Origin: Dipetalonema caudispina
Taxonomy: Eukaryota > Nematoda > Chromadorea > Rhabditida > Onchocercidae
Length of the DNA stretch: 64,000 bases
NCBI GenBank assembly: GCA_013365325.1
Contig: JABVXV010000055.1
Coordinates: 1-64,000, forward strand
Direction: 5' to 3'
The notes under the pieces: generated by a model
The model's database searches: none
What the model was told of the DNA's origin: nothing
What the model saw: only the letters and a program-made list of their open reading frames with translations
Made by a program: the position numbers and the translations under genes
Shown here: positions 22,704 through 37,300 of the stretch, in pieces
How the letters are laid out: each line of letters begins with the position of its first letter
Numbering within the stretch: the first letter of the stretch is position 1

Positions 22704-25257
22704 TTATTCTAGTTTCTTGGTCCTTTTCATATTATTCTTCACGACTGCATTGGTATTTTCAGGTGATGATGCAGAAGATATTTCATTATCCGATTCCTCC
22801 CTGATATCGTCAATATTGCCCCTTACTGACTTAAGCGCTATTTTCATGATTATAAATGTCCAATAAATGTGTAGAATCAGTAAGCACAACAGCATTAGAG
22901 CAAATAATCGTGGAACTATTGGAGGCTGTCGTATATTTTCCCACCGATAATCTGCCTGAAAAGTTTAGTCATTTGTGGTAAATATATTCTGATGTTATTT
23001 GATTCTAATGCATTATCCTTATTGTTTTGATAACGTTCTATTAAGACAGCAATTTCAGAAGTGACAGCCCCAGTTACGATTCATTATTCGTTATCAAAAA
23101 ATTTATGCATCCAAAAAAATAAATGAAAAATATATGCCTTGTTCGCATCAAACAAAATTTATGTGAAAATATATAACCCAAATTACTAGAACGGTCACCG
23201 CTTTAACCACAAAATAAGAACAACAACTATTGAAATAAAGTAGCTGTCGGATCAACAACACACAAGGAAAGAGCAACTATTCTTACTTGTATTAAAACGG
23301 GAGCATCGAATATTATCGATCGAATAATGAAAAATGGAAAGTAAATGAGCCGAGTTACAATCCATACTATCATGAACGTTACAAAAACGCATGTTAAAAC
23401 CGTTTTCCAACCAGCATACCGACATAGTTTGCCCAGTTCGCTGGAAAAATATGTTAATTTCGATTAAAAACATAGACCGATAAGCGGTCTCTTATCTTGA
23501 AGATGAATTAAAACTAAAGTTACTTGTGTGCGCTCCAGTTTTCTAGCTATGATTGTTTTAGAAAGTATAAAAAGGGACTCCAAAAAAAATTATGCGCAGT
23601 CAATGAAATAACATCTGGCATTCAAAACTATATCGAGCAATAGCAGACAATATGAGCAGTCATTATTATCAATAAATAATCTTCAACATAGTATTAAAAA
23701 TCAGTGAAAAGACGAGAACTTACAGGAAAACATCAGCAATGTCGTGACTAAAAAGAATCAGTGTGCCAATTCGAACCATATTCATTACGAAACTTAGTAG
23801 AAGAAGTAAAATGGTGATTATGTGATGGAATGTCATCTGAATAAAATCAGCCCGCCGAATGTCAAATAACAATGAACTGAAAACAGATACTAAAAAGTCT
23901 TTTTTGTAAAACATTGAAAAGCAAATTTTCAACTGAAAAGCCATTATTAAAAATTAGAACATATATGCAAAACAAATGTATGTCATTAATAGCTAAACAT
24001 TTACCTGACAATAAGTGAGCAATAAAATGATGTTTCGATCACGTAATACCACCAGACGCTATTAGCCAGTGGATGACGAGGCCAGTGTCGCCAACATTCC
24101 GCAACATCATACAATTGAGGTTGGTCAGACAAAACAAACAGACCTGAAGAAAATCTAAACTATATATAATGAATAATGCACGAATTCATTATAACGTTAG
24201 TATTCAAGAACAGAACGATGGAACTATAACTTGGTAAAATCAGTAATTAACAAATTGAAAACAACCTATATCCTTCTATAGTTAAATGTGGTAATAATAA
24301 CTGCGGAATAAAAAGTGCAAAGTATAATCTATGATAAGGTAGCTAGTAACAAAAAAAAAAAAAAAAAATACCGTATAACCAAATACATAAGTAAAACAGA
24401 AATCGCCACGCAGATTCTGATACCCGTTTGAATTTTCCTTTACTAGTTTGACAAAAATTCAGATGCGCTTTAATACGTAACCCCAATGGTTCTTTAATCA
24501 TACCAAATAAACAACCAACTGGTAAAAATATGAAGCATTCAACAGCAAATCTAAGTAATAATAGTAACACACTATACCTGAAAATTTTATTCTGATTGTT
24601 AAATTGCTAAAATAAGATTTGGATAGAGGTCAAAATGGTAAATCAAATGACCACTACAATCAAGAAATCATTAAACTGGATACTGAAAACCTGTTGATAG
24701 CATCACGTTGTCTTTCAATAAACAGGTATTAAATTAAGAAAGTTTTCTTCTAAACTCCTTTAAACTGGAAAGAACTGGAAGAATCTTAACAGCAGCCATT
24801 AAATTGAAAACATGGCAATATTACGAAAGTTTTCAGTCTTGCAAGCAATGTATTTGAGTTTAGTAAGAGAAATTGTTCAAAGTCTTTTGTTTCAAACTGG
24901 GCTTAAATAGATCAAAGATACGACTTTATTATTATCAGTAAAAGTTTGGTAGCAAAAAACAGAAAATTCGACGGCTATAGGTTAGTTAGTTTGAACCGTA
25001 AATGGAAAAGAAGAAGTGAAGTTAGTTTGAATTGCAAGTATAAAACAAGAAATGAAGTCAGTTTGAACTACAGATGTAACAGACATGAACGGTGGGATTT
25101 CTATGAATATTAAATTGCTATGTTATTAACAAAATTTAAAAACATACTTCATAGCATAACTTAATTCCCAAATATCCGGATAATGAACAGTATGATTGGA
25201 TTTAAGATCATTCCAGGAGAAACCTCGTGGAAGCCAGTACCGTTCATCCCAAAACAT
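22704..25257 (-). CDS. Ceramide synthase (LAG1/LASS family)
   Basis: Integral ER membrane enzyme that N-acylates sphingoid bases with acyl-CoA to make dihydroceramide; the nematode relatives are hyl-1, hyl-2 and lagr-1. Six exons: 25257-25148, 24577-24372, 24143-24005, 23876-23724, 23440-23287, 22955-22704, total 337 aa with all phases joining. The N-terminus FWDERYWLPRGFSW is typical. The TLC domain contains the Lag1 motif with the catalytic-type His pair (TFHHIITILLLLLSF, His about 169-170), then NMVRIGTLILFSHDIADVFL and ELGKLCRYAGW. At least six hydrophobic segments are visible. There is no Hox-like domain. The C-terminus is acidic and Ser-rich (IREESDNEISSASSPE), a site type phosphorylated by CK2 in other family members. 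Start chosen at the ATG 36 bases after a TTTTTTGCAG acceptor at 25294; an upstream exon is possible. Confidence 0.93.
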
Positions 25258-27397
25258 TACTCCGTTCTCCTGAACCGTATTTGATAATATTACCTGCAAA
25301 AAAAATGCAACATTAATAGAGGACTGTAACGGAAAAAAAAACAGACGTGACAACATGATGTGCCACATTTTCATTCACACTAAATAACCAATTTTAGATA
25401 TACACGTACATCGAAAATTTTTAATTTAAAACCAGAAATATGAAAATTCTAACTGGAAAAACTCCTTTGTGAGGAACTGTGAGCTGATCTATTCGACATG
25501 TCGATCAGTTCCGACATGTCGGTAGTTGACAATTCAGATCAAGTGAGCAAACAGATAAAAAAGCTCAAGTTAAAGGACAAAGAGAATATCAATGCGTTGT
25601 AAAGTTCCTATAAATCGATTTAAAATGTATTCTATCGATGGAAAGACATTTGTCAAGAAAACAAGTTTCCAAAAAAATATATAAAAAAACACTTCACATT
25701 CCTGACCAAAATATAATCAAATCATGGCATGATATATCATTATTGAGCCATCACTGAAATAATGCCACTACAAGAAAACAAAAATCGTCGACAATATGCC
25801 AAACTAATGACGATGAGGAACAATACACGTGTAATTTAAAAATTATCGTATAGTGAAACATATCACCGATCGGATGGTCATTTATAGACTTTTCCTCTCT
25901 CATATTTACCTCACCATTTTACTTATTGAAGCTGATCAGTTATTAATTCACTGATAAACACATGAGAAGGATTGCCATCCAGATTGTTATACGAAAAAAT
26001 CTATCTTAAGCAATTACATGATAACATATTCTATTAAGCAACATTCCTGAATAAAGCACAAAATGTTAAGTTCGATTAATCCAGTATGATTCCCGGAATT
26101 CTAATTCACTCTTATTCGGTAGTGTTTAAAATGAATCAAGCCAGAACGAAATCAAAACCTTGAAAGTTCGTATATATATTACCCTAATAGCTTAAAGTAG
26201 AAAAATCAAAAAAGATTAATGAAGGTAAATTTATGGAATTTCTATGAAATCAAAGGTTCATCCATAGAAGTTAAAAACATTAACAATGGTATAGTCTTAT
26301 CTCTCATTACAATGTTTAATACTGGAGGAAGATATACTTCTGAGGAATTCACGAAATCACTAGGAATTTAGGAAAAAAACTGAATTTCTACAAATCATAA
26401 TGGAACTGTGACTAATCTCTACCAAGATATTTGCCTCATATCTTGACTATACGATTAGGCAAATAGTGTAGTATTAGGATAATACGGCTCCAAAGAAGGT
26501 AATGGTAATAAGCATTTTCATGAAAACCTCATCGAGGTGACATAACATATCGCATAGTAGCCCAGAGGGATTTCTACGATTGCTGTCCAAATGGGTGGAA
26601 GAAAGGAGTAGGGTTAGGTGGTTAGCAGTGGTGTTGGCTTGGTGGGGAATTTCAGGTGGTAGAAGTTTGTTATGATATTCTCTAGGTGTTATCTTATCAT
26701 CATTTATTAAGGTCTCATTTAATCACCTCTATTGCAATATAATTCAGTTTTATCGTGTGTCACTATATATATATATATGTATATTTTATATGAATTATGT
26801 TACGGCGTTGAGGAACTGTTTGTTATAAATATCCATTTAATGTAGGATATCTAATGATGAAATATTGCAGGGACATAGATAATTATATATTCGATTGACA
26901 GTATGGCTGATGTTGCAATACAAATGAAGGAGGAAGGGCAGAAGAAGGTTTTCTTTTTAAAGCTTCAGTTCGTAGAAGTACTTGAGTGTATTTATTTATA
27001 GTTTATTAAAGATTTTTAACTTGGAAAAAGCTTGAATATTTTATTAGAAATATTAAAGTTATGGTCGACATGTAGTTTTCTTACCATCTGGAGACTGCAA
27101 TATTGATTGGAGGGATAGTTGGGTTAGTAGTCAAAAATATGTTTGATTGAAGATCTCCAGTCGATGTAAGAGGTGTTATATTATTAATGTTACAGTAAGG
27201 TATTATTTGCTAAAGGAATTAGAGTCGAGGGACATTTCGAGGGGGGAAATCAGGATAGAGTCGAGAAATTTTTTGAATGCGTTCAAGTTATTTTTACTTA
27301 TCACTGTTTAACTGAGCTTTTTCAATCTTTACTAGTAGTATTGTCACTACGTAAATAGAAGTTTATTTGTCACATCCTTCACGACATATTGATTGAG
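25258..27397. other. Intergenic DNA between divergent ceramide synthase and NAC alpha
   Basis: Mostly AT-rich and featureless. A GT-rich patch at 26580-26680 and a short (TA)n run near 26763-26780 precede NAC alpha. At 26903 an ATG opens a short frame (MADVAIQMKEEGQKK) that ends at a possible GTTTTC donor; it could be an alternative first exon but no support beyond the frame was found. Confidence 0.45.
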
Positions 27398-28665
<1,268 letters not shown>

Positions 28666-29501
28666 TATGGTATTGTTCGGGTGTTGTGTTGATGAACATA
28701 GAAGTCGATAATTAATACCCTTTTGTGCCCATACTTTCTTGAACTTGATTTTCACTCTAAAAATAAAATCTGCTCAATGAACATGTCACTACATTTCCAC
28801 TTTATTTAACAATTTTTTTTTTCTGCCCAATCATACCATTGATTATGTTCTGCATGACCTAGTTAAGATTTATGGGTTACTAATTAACTACTAATTAACC
28901 ATTACCAGGCATTTTAACGTATATTGGCACTACCGACTGCAGCAGCACAAACTCGCCAATAAACGTGTTCTAAAATAACGTTTCCTAAGCAATATGATTT
29001 TCGTTTAAACGCTAATAGTTCAAATTTCACAACAGGAAGGAGATCGGTTGTACTGCAGTAAATTATTGCAGAGAATATACAACATTTAGTTCTTCGTTGA
29101 ACTAAACTGGCGAACATAGAAGTTTTTATTGTAGTGTTAGAGGTCTCCTATTAAAATTTCGTTTAAATGACCACAGAGTTTTAAGGAATTACGTGCTGCA
29201 GAAGACCTTTCTTCCTAACATCCATAGCACTCTATGTCATTCCATGCAAAGTCAAGAATTTCACCCTATCTTGATTGTGTGGCATAATGCGTTTAGAATT
29301 CTCAACGTTCGACCATGAAGTTTGATAACAAAACTATAAAGCCAGAATTCGCTACCTTGGACGCCTTACCAAGCAAGCACCCTGACTGGCTTTGGAAACA
29401 CGCCCAACTTTCAATGTTAAGTTACAGAAATGTGGAGCAAAAAGATTTGTCTGTATTTAACTTATAACAACAAATACAAAACAAAAAAAAAGAAAGAAGA
29501 T
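28666..29501. other. Intergenic DNA between converging genes
   Basis: Holds the 3' ends of NAC alpha (AATAAA near 28763) and of the L17 gene. Nothing else recognised. Confidence 0.5.
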
Positions 29502-30878
29502 TTAATAGTCGCCACGAGCGAGAATACGGCGCTGCTTCTTTTTTGACTCTTTCTTCACTTTTCCAACATCGTCTGTTGGCTTTGATACCACTTCCTCTTT
29601 CTCTGATAAAATCACTTCCACATGGCACGGCGATGACATATAAGCTGGAAATCTCTCGTAAGAATTTGGTAAATTAAATTAGCACAAACCTGGGTTATTC
29701 TGCAACTTGGTAAAACAAGGAGTCACGGAAGCTTCTCTCCAATTTGGGTAAGATATTCGAATGTCAGGTGTATGCAAGATCAAAGCGCAGCAAATGTTCA
29801 TTTTTGTACTTGGGAATGAAACATTAGGTAGTATGAAAAATGAAATCCCGAGAGGAAAAATATTAAAACCCCAAATACTGCTCGGTTAAAAAACGTTTTA
29901 AGCAGCAAGAAAAGGGAAAATAAAGATTTGACAAGATAACACATAAATTTCGAGCCATTTTTGGAAGAACGTGTATGACTATCCAGACTCACATAACAAA
30001 TATTTTTGGGAATACCTCTACCAGCTAAGTTCTAATTTTAGCCATACGTAAAACCATGCTGACAAAATTTTTGACTAGGCTCATCAGCCGCAGTTCACAA
30101 CTGAGTTAAACTGGTTGAAATCAAAGGAAAAAAAAAAAAAAAAACTAACGATTGATTCTGCCATGGGCACGATACGTTCGTCGACGTACTTTTGGAGCAC
30201 GTTGCACTTGAATATGTTCGATTACAAGATGATCTGTATCTAATCCTTTATACTCAGCATTACTTTCCGCGTTTCTAGAAAGATAAACAATCAAAAATAA
30301 GAACAAAAGAATCCCATGGTGCGATTCCTGGAAAAATGGAAATGGGGCGAATGATATACTTCGGTGATATATTTTTCCCTCATTAATTTTTCGAGTAAAG
30401 GGAATAGCTCTACACTACGAATCGTTAAGTTTGATACTTCAATATTTCGGTTCTCACTCATCATCACGATTTATCTGTATAGATGTATGATTGCAGAATC
30501 ATAGCATGTGAATGAGGAACCTTTAGTGATGGAAATACTCAAACTGTCTCAAAAAAAACCAAAAAAAGATTAAAAAATTATTAACCTCAAAAGCTGCAAC
30601 AGAAATTCAGCTGATTTCTTGGGCCATCGACCCTGCGTATGTCCCCAGGCTTTCGCTTGTGCTTTACGACCAACGCGATGATTGAATTTCCGGAATGGAA
30701 CAATTTCTTTCTTTTCTTTCACATTTTCCAAGAAACGTATTGCACGCTTTAGGGGCATATGTTTAATAGCTTGAGCCGTTTCATGTGTATTCTTGAAATG
30801 TACACGAAGATCGGAACCACGTGCTTTACACGACTTTGTGCTATTTTCCGGTTGTTTCGAATAATGTATCTTTCCCAT
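29502..30878 (-). CDS. rpl-17: 60S ribosomal protein L17 (uL22)
   Basis: Large-subunit ribosomal protein lining the exit tunnel. Three exons: 30878-30586, 30274-30150, 29644-29502, totalling 186 aa, the normal length. The start [19 protein letters not shown] and blocks [77 protein letters not shown] match the family throughout. The C-terminus is the usual Lys/Arg-rich tail. A GTG-GAA pair just upstream of the ATG is in frame but is not part of the protein. Its neighbour on the right is a GGTT-rich minisatellite about 400 bases upstream of the start. Confidence 0.96.
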
Positions 30879-31269
30879 TTCCACTAAATATAACCCACTT
30901 CACTTACCTAAAACAAATCAAAAAAAATTTTACCAGAAGCAGTAACAACACGTCATTAGACATATCCAAGCAGAGACAATTGAAACAATGAAATTACACT
31001 GTAAAATCAAATCGTTTGGGATGAGCTCTCAGTCTCGTCGCGAAAGAACGACATACTTCAGGTCAAACCGGAAAATGAACCGGATAATAAATCCCACCCC
31101 CTCCCTTGCCCATAAACATACCCAGCCTATGCTTCGTTGCAAACCAAGCCTCAAAGCTACAATAAATGTCCCAATGATTGACCGCTAGCCCGGAATGCAA
31201 CTTGTTGTCTCTCGAGATTTTAATTATGGTGGTGATTGACTTCGATGCGTTTATAATGTTGGTTGCTCT
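30879..31269. other. Upstream region of rpl-17
   Basis: Presumed promoter and 5' leader of the L17 gene (minus strand). A plus-strand frame (30988-31188) has no splice or family support. No promoter motif could be assigned. Confidence 0.4.
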
Positions 31270-31690
31270 ATTTTGGAAGTGGATTGAGTTGAGTTGATCT
31301 GGATTAAATTGGGTTGAGTTGAATTGATCTGGGTTGAACTGGGTTGAGTTGAATTGATCTGGATTTAACTGGAGTGGATTGAAATGGATCTATCTGGGTT
31401 GAGTTATGTTGAATAGATCTGGTTGGACTGGTCTAGATTGTGTTGAATCGATTCTGGATTGAACTGGGTTGAGTTGGATTGATTTGCATTGAATTGGGTT
31501 GAGTCAAATTGATCTGGATTAAACTGGGTTGAGTTGAATTGATCTGGATTTAACTGGAGTGGATTGAAATGGATCTGGGTTGAGTTGAATAGATTTGGTT
31601 GGACTGGTCTAGACTGTGTTGAGTTGATCTGGATTAAATTGGGTTGAGTTGAGTCGATCTGGGTTGAACTGAGTTGAGCTAAGCTCATGT
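31270..31690. repeat. GGTTGAGTTGA minisatellite with higher-order period
   Basis: About 420 bases of imperfect tandem repeats built from GGGTTGAGTTGAATTGATCT and GGATTTAACTGGAGTGG variants, strongly purine/T-biased on the plus strand (T, G and A, almost no C). A longer block (about 31341-31440) recurs at about 31523-31620 with few changes, giving a higher-order period near 185 bases. The minus strand is open as an Asn/Gln/Ser/Thr/Pro repeat, but that is a by-product of the repeat. It lies directly 5' of the PPP1R11 gene. Confidence 0.85.
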
Positions 31691-31750
31691 GGAAACTTTG
31701 TCTTTTTATTTATCTTATGTATATGAACATTCTTTGAACAAAATAATTTG

Positions 31751-31753
31751 CAG
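31751..31753 (+). promoter_or_regulatory. Candidate trans-splice or leader acceptor of PPP1R11 gene
   Basis: AATTTGCAG followed after only seven bases (GACTAAA) by the ATG. No upstream exon was found. Confidence 0.4.
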
Positions 31754-31760
31754 GACTAAA

Positions 31761-33204
31761 ATGAGCTACCTAAATGAACAAACCAATAATGCTTCAACAG
31801 TTACTGTAGTCGAAGAACCCATTGATCCAACGGTTAGTTTCTTCATGAGCTTCCAACTGTTCACCGATATTCGTAAATCGATTTCGTTTACTCTGACGTT
31901 GGTTCTTTACAACTGACTAATCGTTGAGTGACGGGAAATGAGAATAAGCAAATTACTGTGGGCTATGAACTGTTGGTAGCACTATATGGTTCGAGCAATA
32001 TTATTATTAATTCGGCAGTACAATCTTTTTTTTTGTTCTTCCAATGTTTTTGTTGTTTTTTTAGTAATAATTACACATCACTTAGTAAATTTGCATCATT
32101 TTCAAAAGATTGAAATTTGTGCTCTTTGAAACTAAATAGTTTGGAACGGTGCTGAACGAGTGTGATTGTTGAAGAATAATTTGGACTAGAAGTTATTATT
32201 TGTTTGTTGTTAAAAGACGTTATTTTAATGCACTTTTTAAATTTATTTTTATTCCAAAACCACTGAATTCTATGTCTCCTACTTCATCATCAATTTCATC
32301 GCATATGTAAAGCTATATATGATTGTCTTTTCAGATTGCAGTACAACAACTTACCCTCTCCCCAGAACTGTCACATGAACCACGGTAAGCTAATTTGCTA
32401 TTTCTATATTACCAGTAAATCCGGAAATAAACTTTAAGATCAAATTGGAAACAAACTTTGAGATTAAAAATTAGGCATTTTGGTTATTTACTTGTAGTAT
32501 TTTGTCTTCTGCGTTGTCTCATGTTGTTACTGACCCTTATCTGTATTTAAGTGAATGACATAGAGTCAGTTCTTCAGAAGAAATTTTTGTGGTGATATGC
32601 TTCTGGTTTTCAATACACCCAAGTACGATAGTGATTTTCATAATGCTTAAAATAATTTTTCTTTATAGTGTACGCTGGTCTGCAGATACAATAGATAATG
32701 AATTCTTGGGTAGGCATAAGTCGAAATGTTGCTGTATTTACAAGAAGTCTAAGAAATGGGATGAAAGTTCTGACAGCGACAGTGATTCTGTACGTTTCTT
32801 TCAAGTTTGCTTACCTATTTTAAGGTTGTTTAAATTTTCTGTATAGGCTGATGCCATTTTTCAGAGCGGTTATTTTTCTTGGTGAAGGGATAATATATTT
32901 CAAATTGTTTCCGCAATCCTCTTTTAAATATTGTCTGTGGTAATAGCATTTGTTAAAACTCGATGTTTCGAAGTTTTTAACCACGCTTCGCATTTTAATA
33001 AATTGCAATCCTCATCAGAGAGTAATTTATGTGTGAGAGCTATACTGAAAACTGGTATTTATCGAAGTAACCATTTACATATTTCATGAACCATGGATGT
33101 TTCAGGATTGTGAAACAGATCACTGTCGAGGACATGTTGAAAAACGTTTCCATCCATTAGGCGGTGGTAACGAAGGAGAATCCGGTCCGTCATGCCCTAC
33201 TTAA
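31761..33204 (+). CDS. Protein phosphatase 1 inhibitor-3 (PPP1R11)
   Basis: Small, unstructured, heat-stable inhibitor and partner of PP1; the human orthologue also acts as an E3 ligase through its Cys-rich region. Four exons: 31761-31832, 32335-32384, 32669-32789, 33106-33204, adding up to 113 aa. The PP1-docking RVxF-type motif is RVRW, followed by the family signature [37 protein letters not shown], and the metal-type Cys/His segment [15 protein letters not shown]. The human protein is about 126 aa with the same order. Acidic Ser-Asp repeats are possible CK2 sites. All phases join. The BTB gene starts about 1.15 kb downstream on the same strand. Confidence 0.92.
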
Positions 33205-34355
33205 TTGCCGTTTAATTTGTAATTTTGTCTATTTATATATTTTGTTCTTATACAGGAATGATTTTTGAAAAAATCTTTTTCCCAGAATGTAATTAGTCAC
33301 GTCAAATTGCAAAATCTTTTTTTTTTATTTAAAATTGATGTCAAAAGAGAGGATATAGTGGTCCCACCGCAAGAGCCTTACAGAATTGTAAAAACAAGTA
33401 AAAGAGATTTTTGATGTTATGAGGACGTAATGCAGGATTACTGCTGAGCTATGAAGTCAAATTAAGAGTCAATCATGCTGTTCCAGTGGCGATTTCGATG
33501 GACAATACCAGCTGTAAAGCTGTTGTAAAATAATAAAATGAAATATAACGGTTGAAAGAAAATAACTGTTCGAAATTCCCCGAACTTTAGTGCTCTTCTT
33601 TTTAACATAACTAAAAACATGGGCATCTCGTTGATATATTATCTATTCTAAGAATGGTTCAAAAGCTGTACAAAATTATAATTTTAAGTAGATGTTTTTG
33701 ATGGTATGTGATTGGAAATTGTTCGAATTTTATTATAATACTGTTAGAAAACTTTCTGTTTACTTCCGATGTTTTAACGATGAAATTTATTCACAATAAA
33801 TCGTTTGCAAAGGTGAATCAATCTGGAGTTACTTTTTAATGAAGCAACAAACGATTATTGTTCAGCACTTTATCGGAGAATGGCTTTTTTGAGAAATTTA
33901 AAGGTTTCAAAAATCTTAAAGGATGACATTTTTAGTGAATTATTAGTTAGTGAACGGTGTTTAGTACGATGATTTCTTGTAAAGTAGTCCTCGCTAATAA
34001 CAATAAGGATGAGGTACAAGTTCTGAAGTTTATTGCTTTATATGAGTGTTAAATGAAACCAATAAATTGAAACGACTTTACATGCTTATAGATTGATCAG
34101 TATTAAATCGTTTTCTTGTTGTTTAGCAAAGAAAACAGAACGGAGATCAGGATTACATGAATATTATTAATGTTAAGTATTACTTCCGTGATATACATAG
34201 CATAATAAAAAGTGTATCGGGAACTTTTCAATATATTTTACTGAAGGATTGAAAATTTAACAAAAAAAAAAAAAATTTAAAAAGGATGGAGTTTCGTAAA
34301 GGTTAATTTATAGTCAATAATAATATCGCCAAAAATAAGGCGATGTACGGCAGAA
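33205..34355. other. Region between PPP1R11 and the BTB gene
   Basis: No recognisable gene. An acceptor TTAATTTATAG at 34311-34313 lies 42 bases before the BTB gene's ATG and could receive a spliced leader. Poly(A) run near 34262. Confidence 0.45.
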
Positions 34356-37300
34356 ATGAGCGCTTATATGGATCGGAATTTATTACTCCGATTTAATGAT
34401 GGTGGCATACTAGTTGTACATTCACGAATTTTAGCTTATTACTCAGCAAGGTATTTTTGCTGAAGTTTTACATTTTCCTTTTTGTTTTTTCAAATTATGA
34501 ATTTCATCCATTTGTCTATTAAATTTGATATCTGGAAATAAATTTTTGATTCCGTATAATTTTTTACATTTCTTATATGTACGTAGAATATTTAAAATTA
34601 TCTTAGTACTCGCACGATAATTCGTATTTCTATTCTTCCATTCTCTAATCCATCATTATTTATTCCAAGATGTTGGGAACAGTAGGAGTGTAAATTATAA
34701 ATTTTTATAAGAGTTTTCAAGCATGGAGTTTTTGCGAAGTTCAGAAGACAAAATTTTATTAACTTAATTGTTCTTGATTGCTCAAGATCTACTTGCATGA
34801 GAATTATCGAACGTCTTATAGTAATCTTCACTTACAGTATACATAGTTTATGATTATGATCATGAAAGTTTATGATCATGAAGATATAATCTTGTAGTAT
34901 ATTTGAAGAAAAATATTTCCTTCCAGATTCTTTGATAATTATCGATTAAATCGACATCATGTGAAGATTAAGAGTGATGCACATATTGCTAGAAATTTGA
35001 TACAATTTCATTATACCGGAATACTTCAACTTTCGTTTTCTCATATCGAAAAATATTTTCTGGTTGCAAGTAAATTGACATTCGACATTGCTTTGGAGGT
35101 TATCAGCTGTTTTTCAAAACATTGAAAAATAGCTGTCCGAAACAGTGTTTAAAAACTGATTCTTTGAAATCCGACCAATGTCTGTTTAAATGATAAGTAC
35201 ATATATATCAATGACTATGATATCATAGTGTAAATCAGCAATAACATTACGGTATTAGACATGTTCTAAAACTGTTATAGAAATAAGCATTAACAAGTTT
35301 CGGTATGATCACTTTGATTTCTATTTCCCAAATGTTGAACCTCTTATTGAATGCTTGCTTCTTCTCTTTCCAATCTTTATGGATTCTGGATTCTAACTCT
35401 AATTTTAGGCTTTGTCTCAGTTGCTAGAGAAATTCTCGCATCGAAATGATTATCATGCAATCATATGTGCAAATATTGCTTGTGAACCAAACAATCATGT
35501 TGCTACGCCATGTATCAAATCAATTATTAATTGCGCTGCATCATTTCTAAAACAATCAATCAGTTCTGATCCATATAAAACGGTATGTATATATAATAAG
35601 CTCAAAATAGAAGAATTCCCAGTCTTTTTTTTTCGCTTAAAAAATTTGCACTTATGGATGTAAACAATTTCGCATTTGAATATTGAAATATAATTGAGCG
35701 AATTTGTTGCAGTATGCGAGTCCAAATGCAGTGTATCGTATCCTACAAGTTTTGGCAATTTTTACTGATTGGAAGAAGGTCATTTAATTGCTGATTCCAG
35801 AATGACCACTTCAGAGTTATCTGAAAATTATTTAAATATTTGTTACTTATGGTTTTCAAAATGACTTTAAAGCTTCAGCACAGCTACCAACTCTCGAAGA
35901 GGATTCAAGAGAATTACGGCATTTTGAAGACATGTTTATCATACGTCAAACAGTTCATTAAATCTTTCAAAATGCATAAATCTGATTAGACTCCTCTTGA
36001 TTTATCCAAATCTTCCGAAACTTCGACTCATTACGTCCACTAACTAACTGCTGTCATTGTCGCATCACGATGAGATGCTCAAATTTGATTTCGTCAAAGA
36101 TGAGCTATGTTGACGGTTCAGTGACAAAATTTTTATCAGGAAAAATCGAAATAACTGACATAGTTTAATAGATGAGTTCAATGGTTCAGTACATTTGTTC
36201 AACATTGAAATTCTTTCAAACTTGAACTTTTAAGGTTAGTTCTGAGATGGAATTTCAGAATTTGCAATTAGCACTAGAATGGCTGATGTACGAAGAATGG
36301 CGGCATCTTTACACCAATTCCATACTTGATGCAATCATTTTTGAAGCATCCGATGAATTGACAAAAGTGAAACTTTTTATTATCAAGAAATTCAGTTCTG
36401 CATGTCTTTTTCTCAACTAACCGGAAATTATGAGAAGTTCAAAATTTTTCTTATACGAATCAAAAAGAAAAAAAAAAAACAAAGATCTCCAAATGGTATT
36501 ATTTCTCAGGTTGTAAACGAGGAAATAACTCGTCTACCGCGAGAAGTTGGTGAAGTTTTAGCAGAACGTTATAATCATGCCATGTATCGATATTTGGTGA
36601 ATGATGAAAATAATGTTGAACGAACGAATCCGGAAAAACGTTCAGTTTTCAACACTGAATATAGCACTTCTCTGTTTGTGAGATCATCTCCATACAGCGA
36701 AGTGAAGAGTTCGTTAATCACGCAAGAGAATGTACAGCCATCAACGTGGTCATCCGAAACGGAAAATTTGCTACTGCCAGCTTGCTCATCTACCAAGATT
36801 TTTGATGAATTTTTATTAGATGATGGCACACAACGAATATTTGCATCAAATACCGATACGAGACTGTTAATTCCGGTCACCTCTTCCACAAATTTGATGT
36901 CACATGAAGAAATAATTAAGCGACAGCAAGCAAATTCGTCTCAATTATTAACAGACAGAATGAATAAATATTCACAAGAATCTATATTATCGCATAAATT
37001 AAAAAATGAGAAGCACTCGACTGATAAATTACAAGAAAATTATTCAAAACAAGAAGTTATTACAAACTGGAAGATTATATCAAAAATAGCAAATGATAAA
37101 CATCAATCGGTACAAAATGCACCAGAATCAGAATCTGTAAAGTCATTGCCGTTAAATCACTCCGCACTATCAAATACCAACGAATTACTTATACATTTTC
37201 CAAATTACGAAAACATCGATTATTCTCGAAAGAAAGAGCAATTAGATTTCAGTATCATTTTAAATAATTTCAGTATCACTAGAAATATTTGAAAATATCT

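Noticed and set aside
31404..31688. Minus-strand frame rich in Asn, Gln, Ser, Thr, Pro
   Set aside because: It lies wholly within the minisatellite and is explained by the repeat; no start or splice support.
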